6,574 bases of DNA from an uncultured Saprospiraceae bacterium (lineage in GTDB: Bacteria; Bacteroidota; Bacteroidia; Chitinophagales; Saprospiraceae). The notes under the pieces were generated by a model, which was given only the letters and a program-made list of their open reading frames with translations, did no database searches and was not told where the DNA came from. Within the stretch, counting starts at the first letter, position 1, and each line of letters starts with the position of its first letter. The stretch covers positions 1 through 6,574 of the forward strand of contig CAKZUM010000522.1 in NCBI GenBank assembly GCA_937921525.1, written 5' to 3'. The position numbers and the translations under genes are program-made. Shown here one piece after another: positions 1 through 6,574 of this stretch.

Positions 1-1
1 A

Positions 2-265
2 CTACAGAAAAAACAAAAAGATAAAAGATACCAAGAAAAAGTACTGCTTTCTCAACTAAATCAACTGATTTTAAGTAAGCAAGAGCAAGAGCGCTATCAT
101 CTATACTCAAAAAAAAATGAGGAGGAAACGATTACAAAAAAGGAGCAAAAGGAATATGCCGTTTTAATCAATTTAGAAGAAGAACTAAGAAATAAAAGAG
201 TAGCTATTTTAATCCAGTTAGCTCAAATTCGAGCTGTTAATTATTGGAAATACAGCGATTGCTAG
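2..265 (+). CDS. 3' part of a coiled-coil-like protein, 5' end outside the window
   Basis: One frame is open from the first bases to a TAG at 263-265, giving 87 residues with no internal methionine, so the true start lies upstream of the window. The peptide is dominated by Lys, Glu, Gln and Leu with regularly spaced hydrophobic residues, as in a long helix or coiled coil. Towards the end it becomes more hydrophobic (RVAILIQLAQIRAV). The last residues before the stop (YWKYSDC) do not continue that pattern, and the +1 frame carries on with coding-like sequence to base 371, so the stop is probably produced by a frameshift. I do not recognise the family. A charged helix passing into an Ala/Ile-rich helix near the C-terminus is seen in phage tape-measure-like proteins, but also in many unrelated coiled-coil proteins, so this is only a weak hint. 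Confidence 0.55.
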   Translation, partial: LQKKQKDKRYQEKVLLSQLNQLILSKQEQERYHLYSKKNEEETITKKEQKEYAVLINLEEELRNKRVAILIQLAQIRAVNYWKYSDC

Positions 266-371
266 AGGTACTATTGCATTACTTCAAATGAATCGACCTG
301 CCGTAGTGAATTTGAGAGGTCTATTACTCTTAGTGGATTTACATCCACCAATCTCTTATCCCGAGAAATAA
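222..371 (+). pseudogene. Out-of-frame continuation of the upstream coiled-coil gene (probable frameshift)
   Basis: The frame +1 to the preceding coding segment is open from 222 to a TAA at 369-371 and lacks a plausible start codon before the ATG at 288. It reads IGNTAIARGTIALLQ, then further residues ending in HPPISYPEK, which looks like protein rather than chance translation of AT-rich DNA. Dropping one T at about 241-242 joins the two frames as QIRAVNIGNTAIARG, a smooth amphipathic Ala/Ile helix. A short hairpin starts five bases after the TAA, as expected at a true gene end. The options are a decayed gene, a sequencing or assembly indel, or chance. Part of the opposite strand is also open here, so the call is tentative. 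Confidence 0.4.
333..348. repeat. Perfect 6-bp inverted repeat with 4-base loop
   Basis: GTGGAT at 333-338 and ATCCAC at 343-348 are exact reverse complements around the loop TTAC. It lies inside the out-of-frame coding remnant, about 20 bases before its stop. No T-run follows, so it is not a typical intrinsic terminator. It may be chance or part of the RNA end structure of the broken gene. Confidence 0.4.
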
Positions 372-375
372 AAAC

Positions 376-400
376 GGTATAAAAATTGCCTTCTTATACC
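376..400 (+). terminator. Weak hairpin after the broken upstream gene, possible terminator
   Basis: GGTATAA at 376-382 pairs perfectly with TTATACC at 394-400 across an 11-base loop. It sits five bases after the TAA that ends the out-of-frame segment, where a transcription end would be expected. The stem is AT-rich and no run of T follows, so its strength as an intrinsic terminator is doubtful. Confidence 0.3.
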
Positions 401-667
401 TTCAACGTCTAGATTTATCTTTTTAAACAATTTCATAATCAATTTTTCTACGTTTCTCACCCAAAATGTCTTTTCAATAGAGAGTAATCAACAAAAAAAA
501 AGCAGCCAAGAGTGTATAGTTATTATTTCGTCGTTACTAGGGGCGAGGGGTAAGAAGTTAAAGCCTGTAAATCATGGTGTTTTTTAAAATTTATCCTGAT
601 TTAGGACGACTTCCATATAGTAAACTCAATGTACACGACCCTACCAAAGGATAAAAATGATAATAGT

Positions 668-689
668 CAATCAACTATACCAATCAACT
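668..689. repeat. 9-bp direct repeat CAATCAACT x2, possible regulator site
   Basis: CAATCAACT occurs exactly at 668-676 and again at 681-689, separated by four bases (13-base period). It lies about 140 bases before the start of the large gene. On the minus strand each copy contains AGTTGAT, which partly resembles the half-site reported for LytTR-type response regulators. The known LytTR arrangement has a wider spacer of about 12-13 bases, so the match is imperfect. In AT-rich DNA such a repeat could arise by chance. Confidence 0.3.
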
Positions 690-808
690 TGATCCATTTG
701 TTAGGTTTATGACAAAGATTACATTGAAGTTGTTTATTAATTCGTAGCCTATTTTAGATGGAAAAGCAAAGATAGTTAATTGATGTTTATCCAAGAATAT
801 TAGCCTAG

Positions 809-822
809 ACTAAATTTTTAGT
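809..822. repeat. Short inverted repeat just upstream of the large gene
   Basis: ACTAAA at 809-814 and TTTAGT at 817-822 are exact reverse complements around two T bases, ending eight bases before the ATG at 831. The right arm overlaps the in-frame TAG at 819-821. It could be an operator half-site pair or a small hairpin in the mRNA leader, but the two-base loop and AT-rich stem make a stable hairpin unlikely. Confidence 0.3.
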
Positions 823-830
823 TAAATCCC

Positions 831-3800
831 ATGCTTCGACTGTTTCCTATATACTTCCCACAGTTAAGCCTAATTGCTAGTTGGCAAAGGTTAAAGGGGA
901 TATTCTATGCTATATTAGTGCTAGGTATTTGTATTTCTGGAACCGTAACTAATTTGTTAAGTCAATCCGCGGCTATCCCGAATGAAAAATGGGTGGTACT
1001 AGATATTGAAAAGAGGCTACAAAAAGGAGATCATCGAGCGATAAGAGATTTAACGAACGTTTGGAAACTGTCGCCTAATAATGAGGAACTAGCCTCACTC
1101 GCCCAAAAATATTTGTTGCTTACCACGGAAGAATTTGATTGGTCTGGCGAAGATCAACCTCACCGTCTACAAGAATTATATTATCAAGAGGAAAAAGCTT
1201 TTCGATATTCTGACTTTTTAAAATCTTATTACCTGACGCCTATTGAGTCAAGGAAAGTAGAATTTCAAATAGAAGAACAAGCTACTAATTGGCAAGATCA
1301 ACTATTCATCAAAACCACAAAGGAAAACATAGTCTATGCCTTAAAGAAAAGAAAGCCTGAGGTGCTGCGAGAGGCCGTCCTACAACTTTCTAATTTAGCA
1401 TCTACCGTGAAGACGCCTATCTTGAAAGACCTTGTATTAGATTCCAAATTTTCAAAAATAAAACCTACTTCGAAGCGCAATGAATTATTGCATTTAGTGG
1501 TAGAGGAATTACCTGATACCACAGCCATTGCTATCGTCTTCCAATTGGGGCAGAAAAAAAGATTATCCTTAGAGAGTTGCCGACAAGAACTGGCCAATAT
1601 TACCAATCATCTTTTAGAAGGGAACACTATAAAAACTTTAAAACGAGCATGCAATCAATTAGTAAAGCAATATAAAGGAGATTTTAGTACCATCAAGGCA
1701 GCTGGTTATCAAAAATCTTTAGCAACGCTACCCATCTTTTTTGAAGAGTCAGCAGACTATTTTGCTTGGATACTAAGTACGACACCTTCAGATACCTTAG
1801 TATGGATTAGAGAAAATGCTTTTAAAGAATTAATGAAGAGTGAAGAGCCTAAAGTGTTATTCTATTTAGCAGGTTTACAGTATAATTCTTGGAAAACAGA
1901 TGATAAGAAAATTTACCTTAACAAGCTTAATAGCTTAATTGATGTCTATATATCAGTAAAAGATGAGCAAGATAATATGGTAAGCGATTATTCGGACGCT
2001 ATGTCAAAAGAACACTTTTTACTGTACTGGTCGCAACACTATAGCGATTATGAATGGGACCATACAACGAATGGTTTTACAAATATTCTAAAGAAGTCTG
2101 ATCTCGTAGATGCTTATGAAAAACATTTTAGAAGACTTAATTCTAAAAATGATACGATTGCACTAGAGTCATTTATGCTACTGACAGAAGGTATTCCAGA
2201 TGAAATAAATCGGTTGATCAAAAAGTATCGACCTTTGTTACGTACTTATAATGCTAAATTGCCACCCTTAGATTACAATATATTAGAAAATTTAAGTCAC
2301 CTCACTGACTTTTGTAGAAAACACGATATTGATTATAATCCTACTATTTCAACTCAGAGTCAGCTTACTAGGCTATCGCAAACATTATCTCCGCCGAAGC
2401 GGTATCAAGTAGAAAATGAGCTGATTGCTCAGTTACAATTAAAAGACTTAACGGCATTAGAATATTATGCTTCTATCAATGCACAAAATACAGAACTGAA
2501 TTTTTCAATAGGAAGAATATTAGATCGACTATATAGTAAATATTGGGGAGCTATTATCAATAATGATTTTCAATTTCGTTTTTATTTATTAAAAAGTATT
2601 TTATTCAAAGACTTAAGTAATTTCGGAATTGCCCGACTTTACTACCAAAAAGCTAATGACCAGCGTAGGCTATATAATAGACTAGAAGAAATAGCCCTAG
2701 TGGAACGAAATGATTTGATTAAAGAAGCCATTTCCTATTGGAAAGGAAAAGAAGAAACTAGTACTGCACCTCTAAGTGTCACGGAATTAATTAGTGATCC
2801 AGAATCCTTTTCAGAAAAAGAAATAGCCCGACTAGATAAGTATACGCCTAGAGAATTAACAGACTATTTTTTTGTATTAAAAAGTTTGAGAAATAGGAAG
2901 GCCCTTAAAAAAATGAAGGCGTATATTTTTCAGTATGCTTCTATTGATATTGTCCCCGAACTATTCAAAACACCTATACATGTATGGGAAGATAATTTAT
3001 CAGCTGCCAAAGTAGTTGTAAAAACTTTGGAAGAAATATATGCTTTCTCTTATTCAAAAAATACTTCTACTTCTTTGAAGAAATGGTATCAACTATGGGA
3101 GAATGATAAAGCGTCTTATACCACTTGGGGTAAATATTTATTTGACTTACAGTTAATAGAGTTGACAACGAGCGAAGAGCTAACTATTAGAAACATTAAT
3201 ACCATTACTCAGTCTAAATATTATAGTGAAAAACACAGAGTCATATGCTTACAAGCACTTAGTCGAATTGATAAACCGAGGAGTATCCCGCAGTTAGTAA
3301 TTGAGCCATTATTGTCTGTAAAACAAGAATTGCATTACATAGAAAAAATTGAATTTTCTTATCGAGAATTAGACAATCTATCAAAAACGGTTATGATGGA
3401 TGATCCGTTAAAATGGTTAGATTTTCTACTCCATCAATCTAAGGATTTCAATATTGACCAAAATGGATTTTTATATAATAACTTGTTCCGACAGGAGTGG
3501 TTATTTCAATTAACAACCAATGGCCAGATTCCCAATTTAACTCGCTTAAAAATCATAAGTGATTTAAAAGAATACCTTAACGAAAGCACTTATTTGACAG
3601 AATTTGAGGAAGAGGCAACACAATTAAATATTTTACTTTTAAAACATAATCAAGAGTCCTTAGAAGAGAAGCTAGCAGTAGTAAATGATCCTAATCTGGA
3701 TATGCAGGTGAGGTATAAATGGCTAAGTATTTTATTTGCTAGAATGGATTTTAAAGAGGTAGGAAAGGTATTTGCGCATCTAGATCAATTAGAAGATTTT

Positions 3801-4253
3801 GACGAGCTACAACTAATGCCATTCGTTCGTAAAGAATTTGGTATTCCTATTTTTGAGGTGGATAAAGATGTTGTAGCAAATTTTCAACAACAATTAGCCT
3901 CTACCGAGATAAGGGATATTTATCAGTATTATTTAGACCAATTTGGGGTGGACTATACTACAAGAAAAAAGGAATTAGACTTTGATAAAATATATACTAT
4001 TCTGACTTATGACTTGGTCGTTCCTTTTGTCGGACAAGGGGGACAGTACAGGGATGATTATGTATATGCGATCATTAAAGTTTTGGAACTGCACTTTAAT
4101 ACTACCTTGGGCTTTTCTCCTAAATTAAATGAATTTCAATCCTTTTTCCAATTTAATAGTTTTTCTAGAGTCAAAGCCTGGAAGAAGTTTTTAATAGAGA
4201 AAAAATTAATTAAGAATGCTGCTGTATATCCCTCCTTCAATGAAGATTTATAA
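831..4253 (+). CDS. Large exported or membrane-anchored helical protein of unknown function
   Basis: This 1140-residue protein belongs to no family I recognise. An in-frame TAG at 819-821 makes the ATG at 831 the earliest possible start; no Shine-Dalgarno precedes it, which is normal for Bacteroidota. Residues 1-21 are a basic/aromatic leader, and residues 22-43 form a hydrophobic segment (YAILVLGICISGTV). SQSAAIP follows at 44-50 and could contain a signal peptidase I site, so a periplasmic or secreted location is likely; a single N-terminal anchor is the alternative. There is no lipobox and no obvious type IX sorting domain at the C-terminus. The remainder looks alpha-helical, rich in Leu, Lys, Glu, Tyr and Phe, with stretches such as 553-610 resembling degenerate HEAT- or TPR-like helical pairs without a clear repeat consensus. 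Cysteines are few (33, 250, 274, 495 and 806 noted). Near the end, residues 1064-1079 carry a Gly-rich motif, VPFVGQGGQYRDDYVY, followed by an aromatic-rich terminal region that may be a separate domain. The frame is intact throughout. Being a real gene is near certain; the function is unknown. Confidence 0.93.
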   Translation: MLRLFPIYFPQLSLIASWQRLKGIFYAILVLGICISGTVTNLLSQSAAIPNEKWVVLDIEKRLQKGDHRAIRDLTNVWKLSPNNEELASLAQKYLLLTTEEFDWSGEDQPHRLQELYYQEEKAFRYSDFLKSYYLTPIESRKVEFQIEEQATNWQDQLFIKTTKENIVYALKKRKPEVLREAVLQLSNLASTVKTPILKDLVLDSKFSKIKPTSKRNELLHLVVEELPDTTAIAIVFQLGQKKRLSLESCRQELANITNHLLEGNTIKTLKRACNQLVKQYKGDFSTIKAAGYQKSLATLPIFFEESADYFAWILSTTPSDTLVWIRENAFKELMKSEEPKVLFYLAGLQYNSWKTDDKKIYLNKLNSLIDVYISVKDEQDNMVSDYSDAMSKEHFLLYWSQHYSDYEWDHTTNGFTNILKKSDLVDAYEKHFRRLNSKNDTIALESFMLLTEGIPDEINRLIKKYRPLLRTYNAKLPPLDYNILENLSHLTDFCRKHDIDYNPTISTQSQLTRLSQTLSPPKRYQVENELIAQLQLKDLTALEYYASINAQNTELNFSIGRILDRLYSKYWGAIINNDFQFRFYLLKSILFKDLSNFGIARLYYQKANDQRRLYNRLEEIALVERNDLIKEAISYWKGKEETSTAPLSVTELISDPESFSEKEIARLDKYTPRELTDYFFVLKSLRNRKALKKMKAYIFQYASIDIVPELFKTPIHVWEDNLSAAKVVVKTLEEIYAFSYSKNTSTSLKKWYQLWENDKASYTTWGKYLFDLQLIELTTSEELTIRNINTITQSKYYSEKHRVICLQALSRIDKPRSIPQLVIEPLLSVKQELHYIEKIEFSYRELDNLSKTVMMDDPLKWLDFLLHQSKDFNIDQNGFLYNNLFRQEWLFQLTTNGQIPNLTRLKIISDLKEYLNESTYLTEFEEEATQLNILLLKHNQESLEEKLAVVNDPNLDMQVRYKWLSILFARMDFKEVGKVFAHLDQLEDFDELQLMPFVRKEFGIPIFEVDKDVVANFQQQLASTEIRDIYQYYLDQFGVDYTTRKKELDFDKIYTILTYDLVVPFVGQGGQYRDDYVYAIIKVLELHFNTTLGFSPKLNEFQSFFQFNSFSRVKAWKKFLIEKKLIKNAAVYPSFNEDL

Positions 4254-4276
4254 TTCTTAGTAAATCCTAATCATTT

Positions 4277-4297
4277 GCAAAAAGCCAAATGCTTTGC
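4277..4297 (+). terminator. Bulged hairpin between the two large genes, possible weak terminator
   Basis: GCAAA (4277-4281) pairs with TTTGC (4293-4297), and GC (4284-4285) pairs with GC (4291-4292). This leaves a two-base AA bulge and the loop CAAAT. It starts 23 bases after the stop of the large gene. Only mixed T-rich sequence follows, without a clean T-run, so it may be a weak terminator, a 3'-end stabilising structure or chance. If it terminates transcription, the trehalose gene needs its own promoter in the remaining ~80 bases. Confidence 0.25.
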
Positions 4298-4366
4298 TAT
4301 TCTGAATTTCTATTCGTATTATTGGATTTTTAGGAATGAAGTAGAAATTAATATTCTCTATCCAAG

Positions 4367-4378
4367 CATTAATTAATG
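4367..4378. promoter_or_regulatory. 12-bp perfect palindrome overlapping the otsAB start codon
   Basis: CATTAATTAATG is identical to its own reverse complement, and its last three bases are the ATG of the fused trehalose gene. No ribosome binding site is present; the start is preceded only by this AT-rich sequence. The palindrome could be an operator whose occupation blocks expression, or a coincidence in AT-rich DNA. The sequence does not distinguish these. Confidence 0.25.
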
Positions 4379-6550
4379 GCTCGATTAGTAATCATCTCTA
4401 ACCGCTTACCACTTACCATAGAAAGAAAAGATGGCGAATTGTGCTATCATCCTAGTGCTGGAGGTTTGGCGACAGGCCTAAACTCTTTGGATACGACTAT
4501 TGAAAAATTATGGATAGGGTGGGTCGGTATGCCCATTGAATCGGCAATAGAAAAAGAGGCCATCACCAAAGACTTGGCCAAAGATGGTTTAGTCCCTGTT
4601 TTTTTAACCAAAGAAGAAATTTCTTTATTCTATGAAGGCTTTAGCAATAAGGTGATCTGGCCTCATTTTCACTACTTTACACAATATACTACTTACGAAG
4701 AACTCTTTTGGCAAGCCTATCAAAAGGTCAATCAATTATTTGCAGATATAGTAGCGCAGCATGTTCAAAAAGAAGATATTATTTGGATACATGATTACCA
4801 ACTTTTATTACTTCCTGCAATGGTGCGTGCTTTATTTCCTAAAGCTTCTATCGGGTTTTTTCTGCACATTCCCTTTCCTTCTTATGAAATATTTAGAATC
4901 CTTCCTTGGCGAGAAGATTTGCTACAAGGCGTTTTAGGAGCGGATCAAATCGGTTTTCATACGTTCGGATATATGCGTCACTTCTTAAGTGCGGTCTATC
5001 GAATAGCTGGGTACGAGCATAATTTTGGGAAACTCTTAATCAATGGTCGTAGTGTGAATGTAGATGTCTTTCCAATGGGTATTGATTATCAAAAATATGC
5101 TAAACAAGAGATCGTATTAAGCAGTACAGATTATTCTTTTCAGATACAGCGATTGGCTAAAAAACGGAGCATTATCTTATCAATTGATCGATTGGATTAT
5201 ACAAAGGGTATTCCAGAAAGAATAGGTTCTTATGAACGATTTCTGCAAGAATATCCAGAATATCAATCTAAGGTAACACTCTTTCTAATCGTTGTTCCTT
5301 CCCGTTCTAATGTAGAGCAGTACCAAGAATTAAAGGAAGAAATAGAAACTATGGTTGGGAGAATAAATGGGGCTTATGGTAATTTTGATTGGTTCCCTAT
5401 TCGTTATTATTATAGATCTTTAGCGTTCCCCGAACTTTCTGCATTATATAGAGAGGCCCATATTGCTCTCATTACCCCCTTAAGGGATGGGATGAATTTG
5501 GTTGCCAAAGAATATGTAGCTAGTAAAGATAAAAGTAGGACAGGCGTTTTGGTGTTAAGTGAATTAACGGGGGCCTCCAGTGAAATGTTTGATGCCTTGC
5601 TCGTCAACCCACAAGATTCTGCACAAATTGCTAAAACACTCAAGCAGGCTATGGATATGACTACTGGAGAGCAAGGATGGCGGATGAAAAAAATGCAAGA
5701 TCAACTCAAGAAATATACCGTTAAATATTGGGCAGAAACCTTCCTTAAAGAATTAAAAAAATTGACTCAAGGTCCTTCCAAAAAAGATATTAAATTGAAT
5801 AAAGCATCTGTTGAAGAATTATTAGCTGATTATCAAAAGGCGGAATCTCGTTTATTGATTCTCGACTACGATGGTACGCTAATGAATTTTGATCCTGACC
5901 CACAAGCTGTCGCTCCCGATGATACTTTACTAGGCTACCTAGATACCCTTTGTAAGGATACTAAAAACAAAGTGGTGATTAATACGGGCAGAGATAAGCA
6001 TACCATTAATAAATGGTTGGGACATCTGGATATGGACTTTGCCGCAGAGCATGGCGTATGGATCAGGAAGGATAATCAATGGGTTCAAAACCCAGGTCTA
6101 AGAAGTCAATGGAAAAAACAAATTCGACTGGTACTGGAACAGTTGGTAGAGCGTACACCGGGTTCTTTTATCGAAGAAAAAGATTTTTCTTTAGCTTGGC
6201 ATTACAGAAAAGTAGATAAAGATTTAGGCGCAAAGCGGGTAAGAGAATTTAAAGATATGCTGACTTATCTGCTTGCTAGTTTGGATTTGCAAGTATTAGA
6301 TGGCAACAAAGTAGTAGAAGTGAAAAACGTGGGGGTCAGTAAAGGACAGGCGACTATGGAGTGGTTGCCTCTGCAAGATTGGGATTTCGTCTTTGCCATT
6401 GGAGATGACCATACAGATGAAGATATTTTTAAAGTAATGCCAGAGGATGCTTATGCCGTAAAAGTAGGTTCGGGGGAATCTATTGCTCGCTATCGAATTA
6501 CTTCTGTTGAGCAGGTACGGGATTTGTTACAGTTGATGGTGGAGGAGTGA
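4376..6550 (+). CDS. otsAB: Bifunctional trehalose-6-phosphate synthase/phosphatase (OtsA-OtsB fusion)
   Basis: This cytoplasmic enzyme carries both steps of trehalose synthesis. The OtsA half (GT20) joins glucose from UDP-glucose, or another NDP-glucose, to glucose 6-phosphate; the OtsB half (HAD phosphatase) removes the phosphate. Residues 1 to about 465 are OtsA: SNRLP with Arg10, SAGGL at 27-31, GWVG with Trp49, Tyr86 and Trp95 at acceptor-site positions, HDYQLLLLP with Asp140, FFLHIPFPS with His164, DRLDYTKGI with Arg272 and Lys277, and PLRDGMNLVAKEYVASK with Asp371 and Glu379. After a Lys-rich linker (about 466-490) comes OtsB: DYDGT with nucleophile Asp497 and acid/base Asp499, NTGR at 536-539, AEHGVW at 557-562, GVSKG with Lys656, and GDDHTDEDIF at 676-685. 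No catalytic residue I can check is missing. The 724 residues are close to E. coli OtsA plus OtsB combined. The start MARLVIISNRLP fits the family N-terminus exactly. Fused forms are known in Bacteroidota. The likely physiological role is a stress or osmotic protectant. The symbol is descriptive. Confidence 0.97.
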   Translation: MARLVIISNRLPLTIERKDGELCYHPSAGGLATGLNSLDTTIEKLWIGWVGMPIESAIEKEAITKDLAKDGLVPVFLTKEEISLFYEGFSNKVIWPHFHYFTQYTTYEELFWQAYQKVNQLFADIVAQHVQKEDIIWIHDYQLLLLPAMVRALFPKASIGFFLHIPFPSYEIFRILPWREDLLQGVLGADQIGFHTFGYMRHFLSAVYRIAGYEHNFGKLLINGRSVNVDVFPMGIDYQKYAKQEIVLSSTDYSFQIQRLAKKRSIILSIDRLDYTKGIPERIGSYERFLQEYPEYQSKVTLFLIVVPSRSNVEQYQELKEEIETMVGRINGAYGNFDWFPIRYYYRSLAFPELSALYREAHIALITPLRDGMNLVAKEYVASKDKSRTGVLVLSELTGASSEMFDALLVNPQDSAQIAKTLKQAMDMTTGEQGWRMKKMQDQLKKYTVKYWAETFLKELKKLTQGPSKKDIKLNKASVEELLADYQKAESRLLILDYDGTLMNFDPDPQAVAPDDTLLGYLDTLCKDTKNKVVINTGRDKHTINKWLGHLDMDFAAEHGVWIRKDNQWVQNPGLRSQWKKQIRLVLEQLVERTPGSFIEEKDFSLAWHYRKVDKDLGAKRVREFKDMLTYLLASLDLQVLDGNKVVEVKNVGVSKGQATMEWLPLQDWDFVFAIGDDHTDEDIFKVMPEDAYAVKVGSGESIARYRITSVEQVRDLLQLMVEE

Positions 6551-6574
6551 AAATAGAGATCAGAAGTGAAAAAG

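Larger units (their letters stand above)
372..830. other. 459-base stretch without a recognisable gene
   Basis: All six frames are broken into short pieces here. The longest start-to-stop reading I noticed on the + strand is 574-654 (26 residues, beginning MVFFKIYPDL), which follows directly after an in-frame stop and has no ribosome binding site, so I do not call it a gene. No tRNA-like cloverleaf, IS end or CRISPR repeat was seen. A search for the Bacteroidota promoter pattern (TTTG about 19 bases before TAnnTTTG) found only partial matches: TAGGTTTA at 702-709 and TAAATTTT at 811-818, both without a correctly spaced upstream TTG. The promoter of the large downstream gene should lie in this stretch, but I cannot locate it. 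Confidence 0.6.

Noticed and set aside
360..500. Open stretch of about 45 codons on the minus strand
   Set aside because: There is no start codon near its beginning, it overlaps the hairpin and the end of the upstream gene, and its composition is that of random AT-rich DNA.
547..550. GGGG purine run as a ribosome binding site for the short reading frame at 574
   Set aside because: It is over 20 bases upstream of that ATG, too far to act as a Shine-Dalgarno sequence.
574..654. Possible 26-residue small protein starting MVFFKIYPDL
   Set aside because: It has no ribosome binding site, is preceded immediately by an in-frame stop, and this length is expected by chance. It would need conservation or translation evidence.
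1334..1606. 90-residue reading frame on the minus strand inside the large gene
   Set aside because: It lies wholly within the 831-4253 coding sequence on the opposite strand, has Ser/Thr-rich low-information sequence and no ribosome binding site; it is a shadow of the real gene.
4322..4356. Possible promoter for the trehalose gene (TTG at 4322-4324 with TAGAAATT or TAATATTC downstream)
   Set aside because: The -7 elements match the Bacteroidota TAnnTTTG pattern poorly, so no promoter is called.
5410..5643. 77-residue reading frame on the minus strand inside the trehalose gene
   Set aside because: It is antisense to conserved OtsA motifs, whose codon constraints explain the absence of stops; there are no protein features of its own.

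Overview
The window is AT-rich. It has long gaps between genes and no Shine-Dalgarno sequence before either complete gene. It carries a fused trehalose-6-phosphate synthase/phosphatase. Together these suggest a member of the Bacteroidota, perhaps the Saprospiria or Cytophagia side of that phylum. This placement is an inference from sequence style and from the OtsA-OtsB fusion, and nothing here fixes a genus.

Layout: all coding sequence I can support is on the + strand. Bases 1 to about 371 hold the 3' end of a gene that starts outside the window. It encodes a charged, coiled-coil-like segment and appears broken by a +1 frameshift near base 242. A 459-base stretch without a gene follows (372-830). 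It contains a weak hairpin, a 9-bp direct repeat and a small palindrome, but no RNA gene or convincing promoter. Bases 831-4253 encode a 1140-residue protein of unknown function with an N-terminal hydrophobic segment. It looks exported or membrane-anchored and mostly alpha-helical. A 122-base gap with a weak hairpin leads to 4376-6550, a 724-residue bifunctional enzyme. Its N-terminal two thirds is an OtsA-type glycosyltransferase (GT20) and its C-terminal third an OtsB-type HAD phosphatase.

How the genes work together: the fused enzyme is self-sufficient for making trehalose from UDP-glucose (or another NDP-glucose) and glucose 6-phosphate, and it keeps the expected catalytic motifs of both halves. 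The large protein upstream is co-oriented, but the 122-base gap with a hairpin does not demand an operon, and nothing in it points to trehalose metabolism. The main unknown is this 1140-residue protein. I see no CRISPR array, tRNA, rRNA, insertion sequence or complete mobile element.
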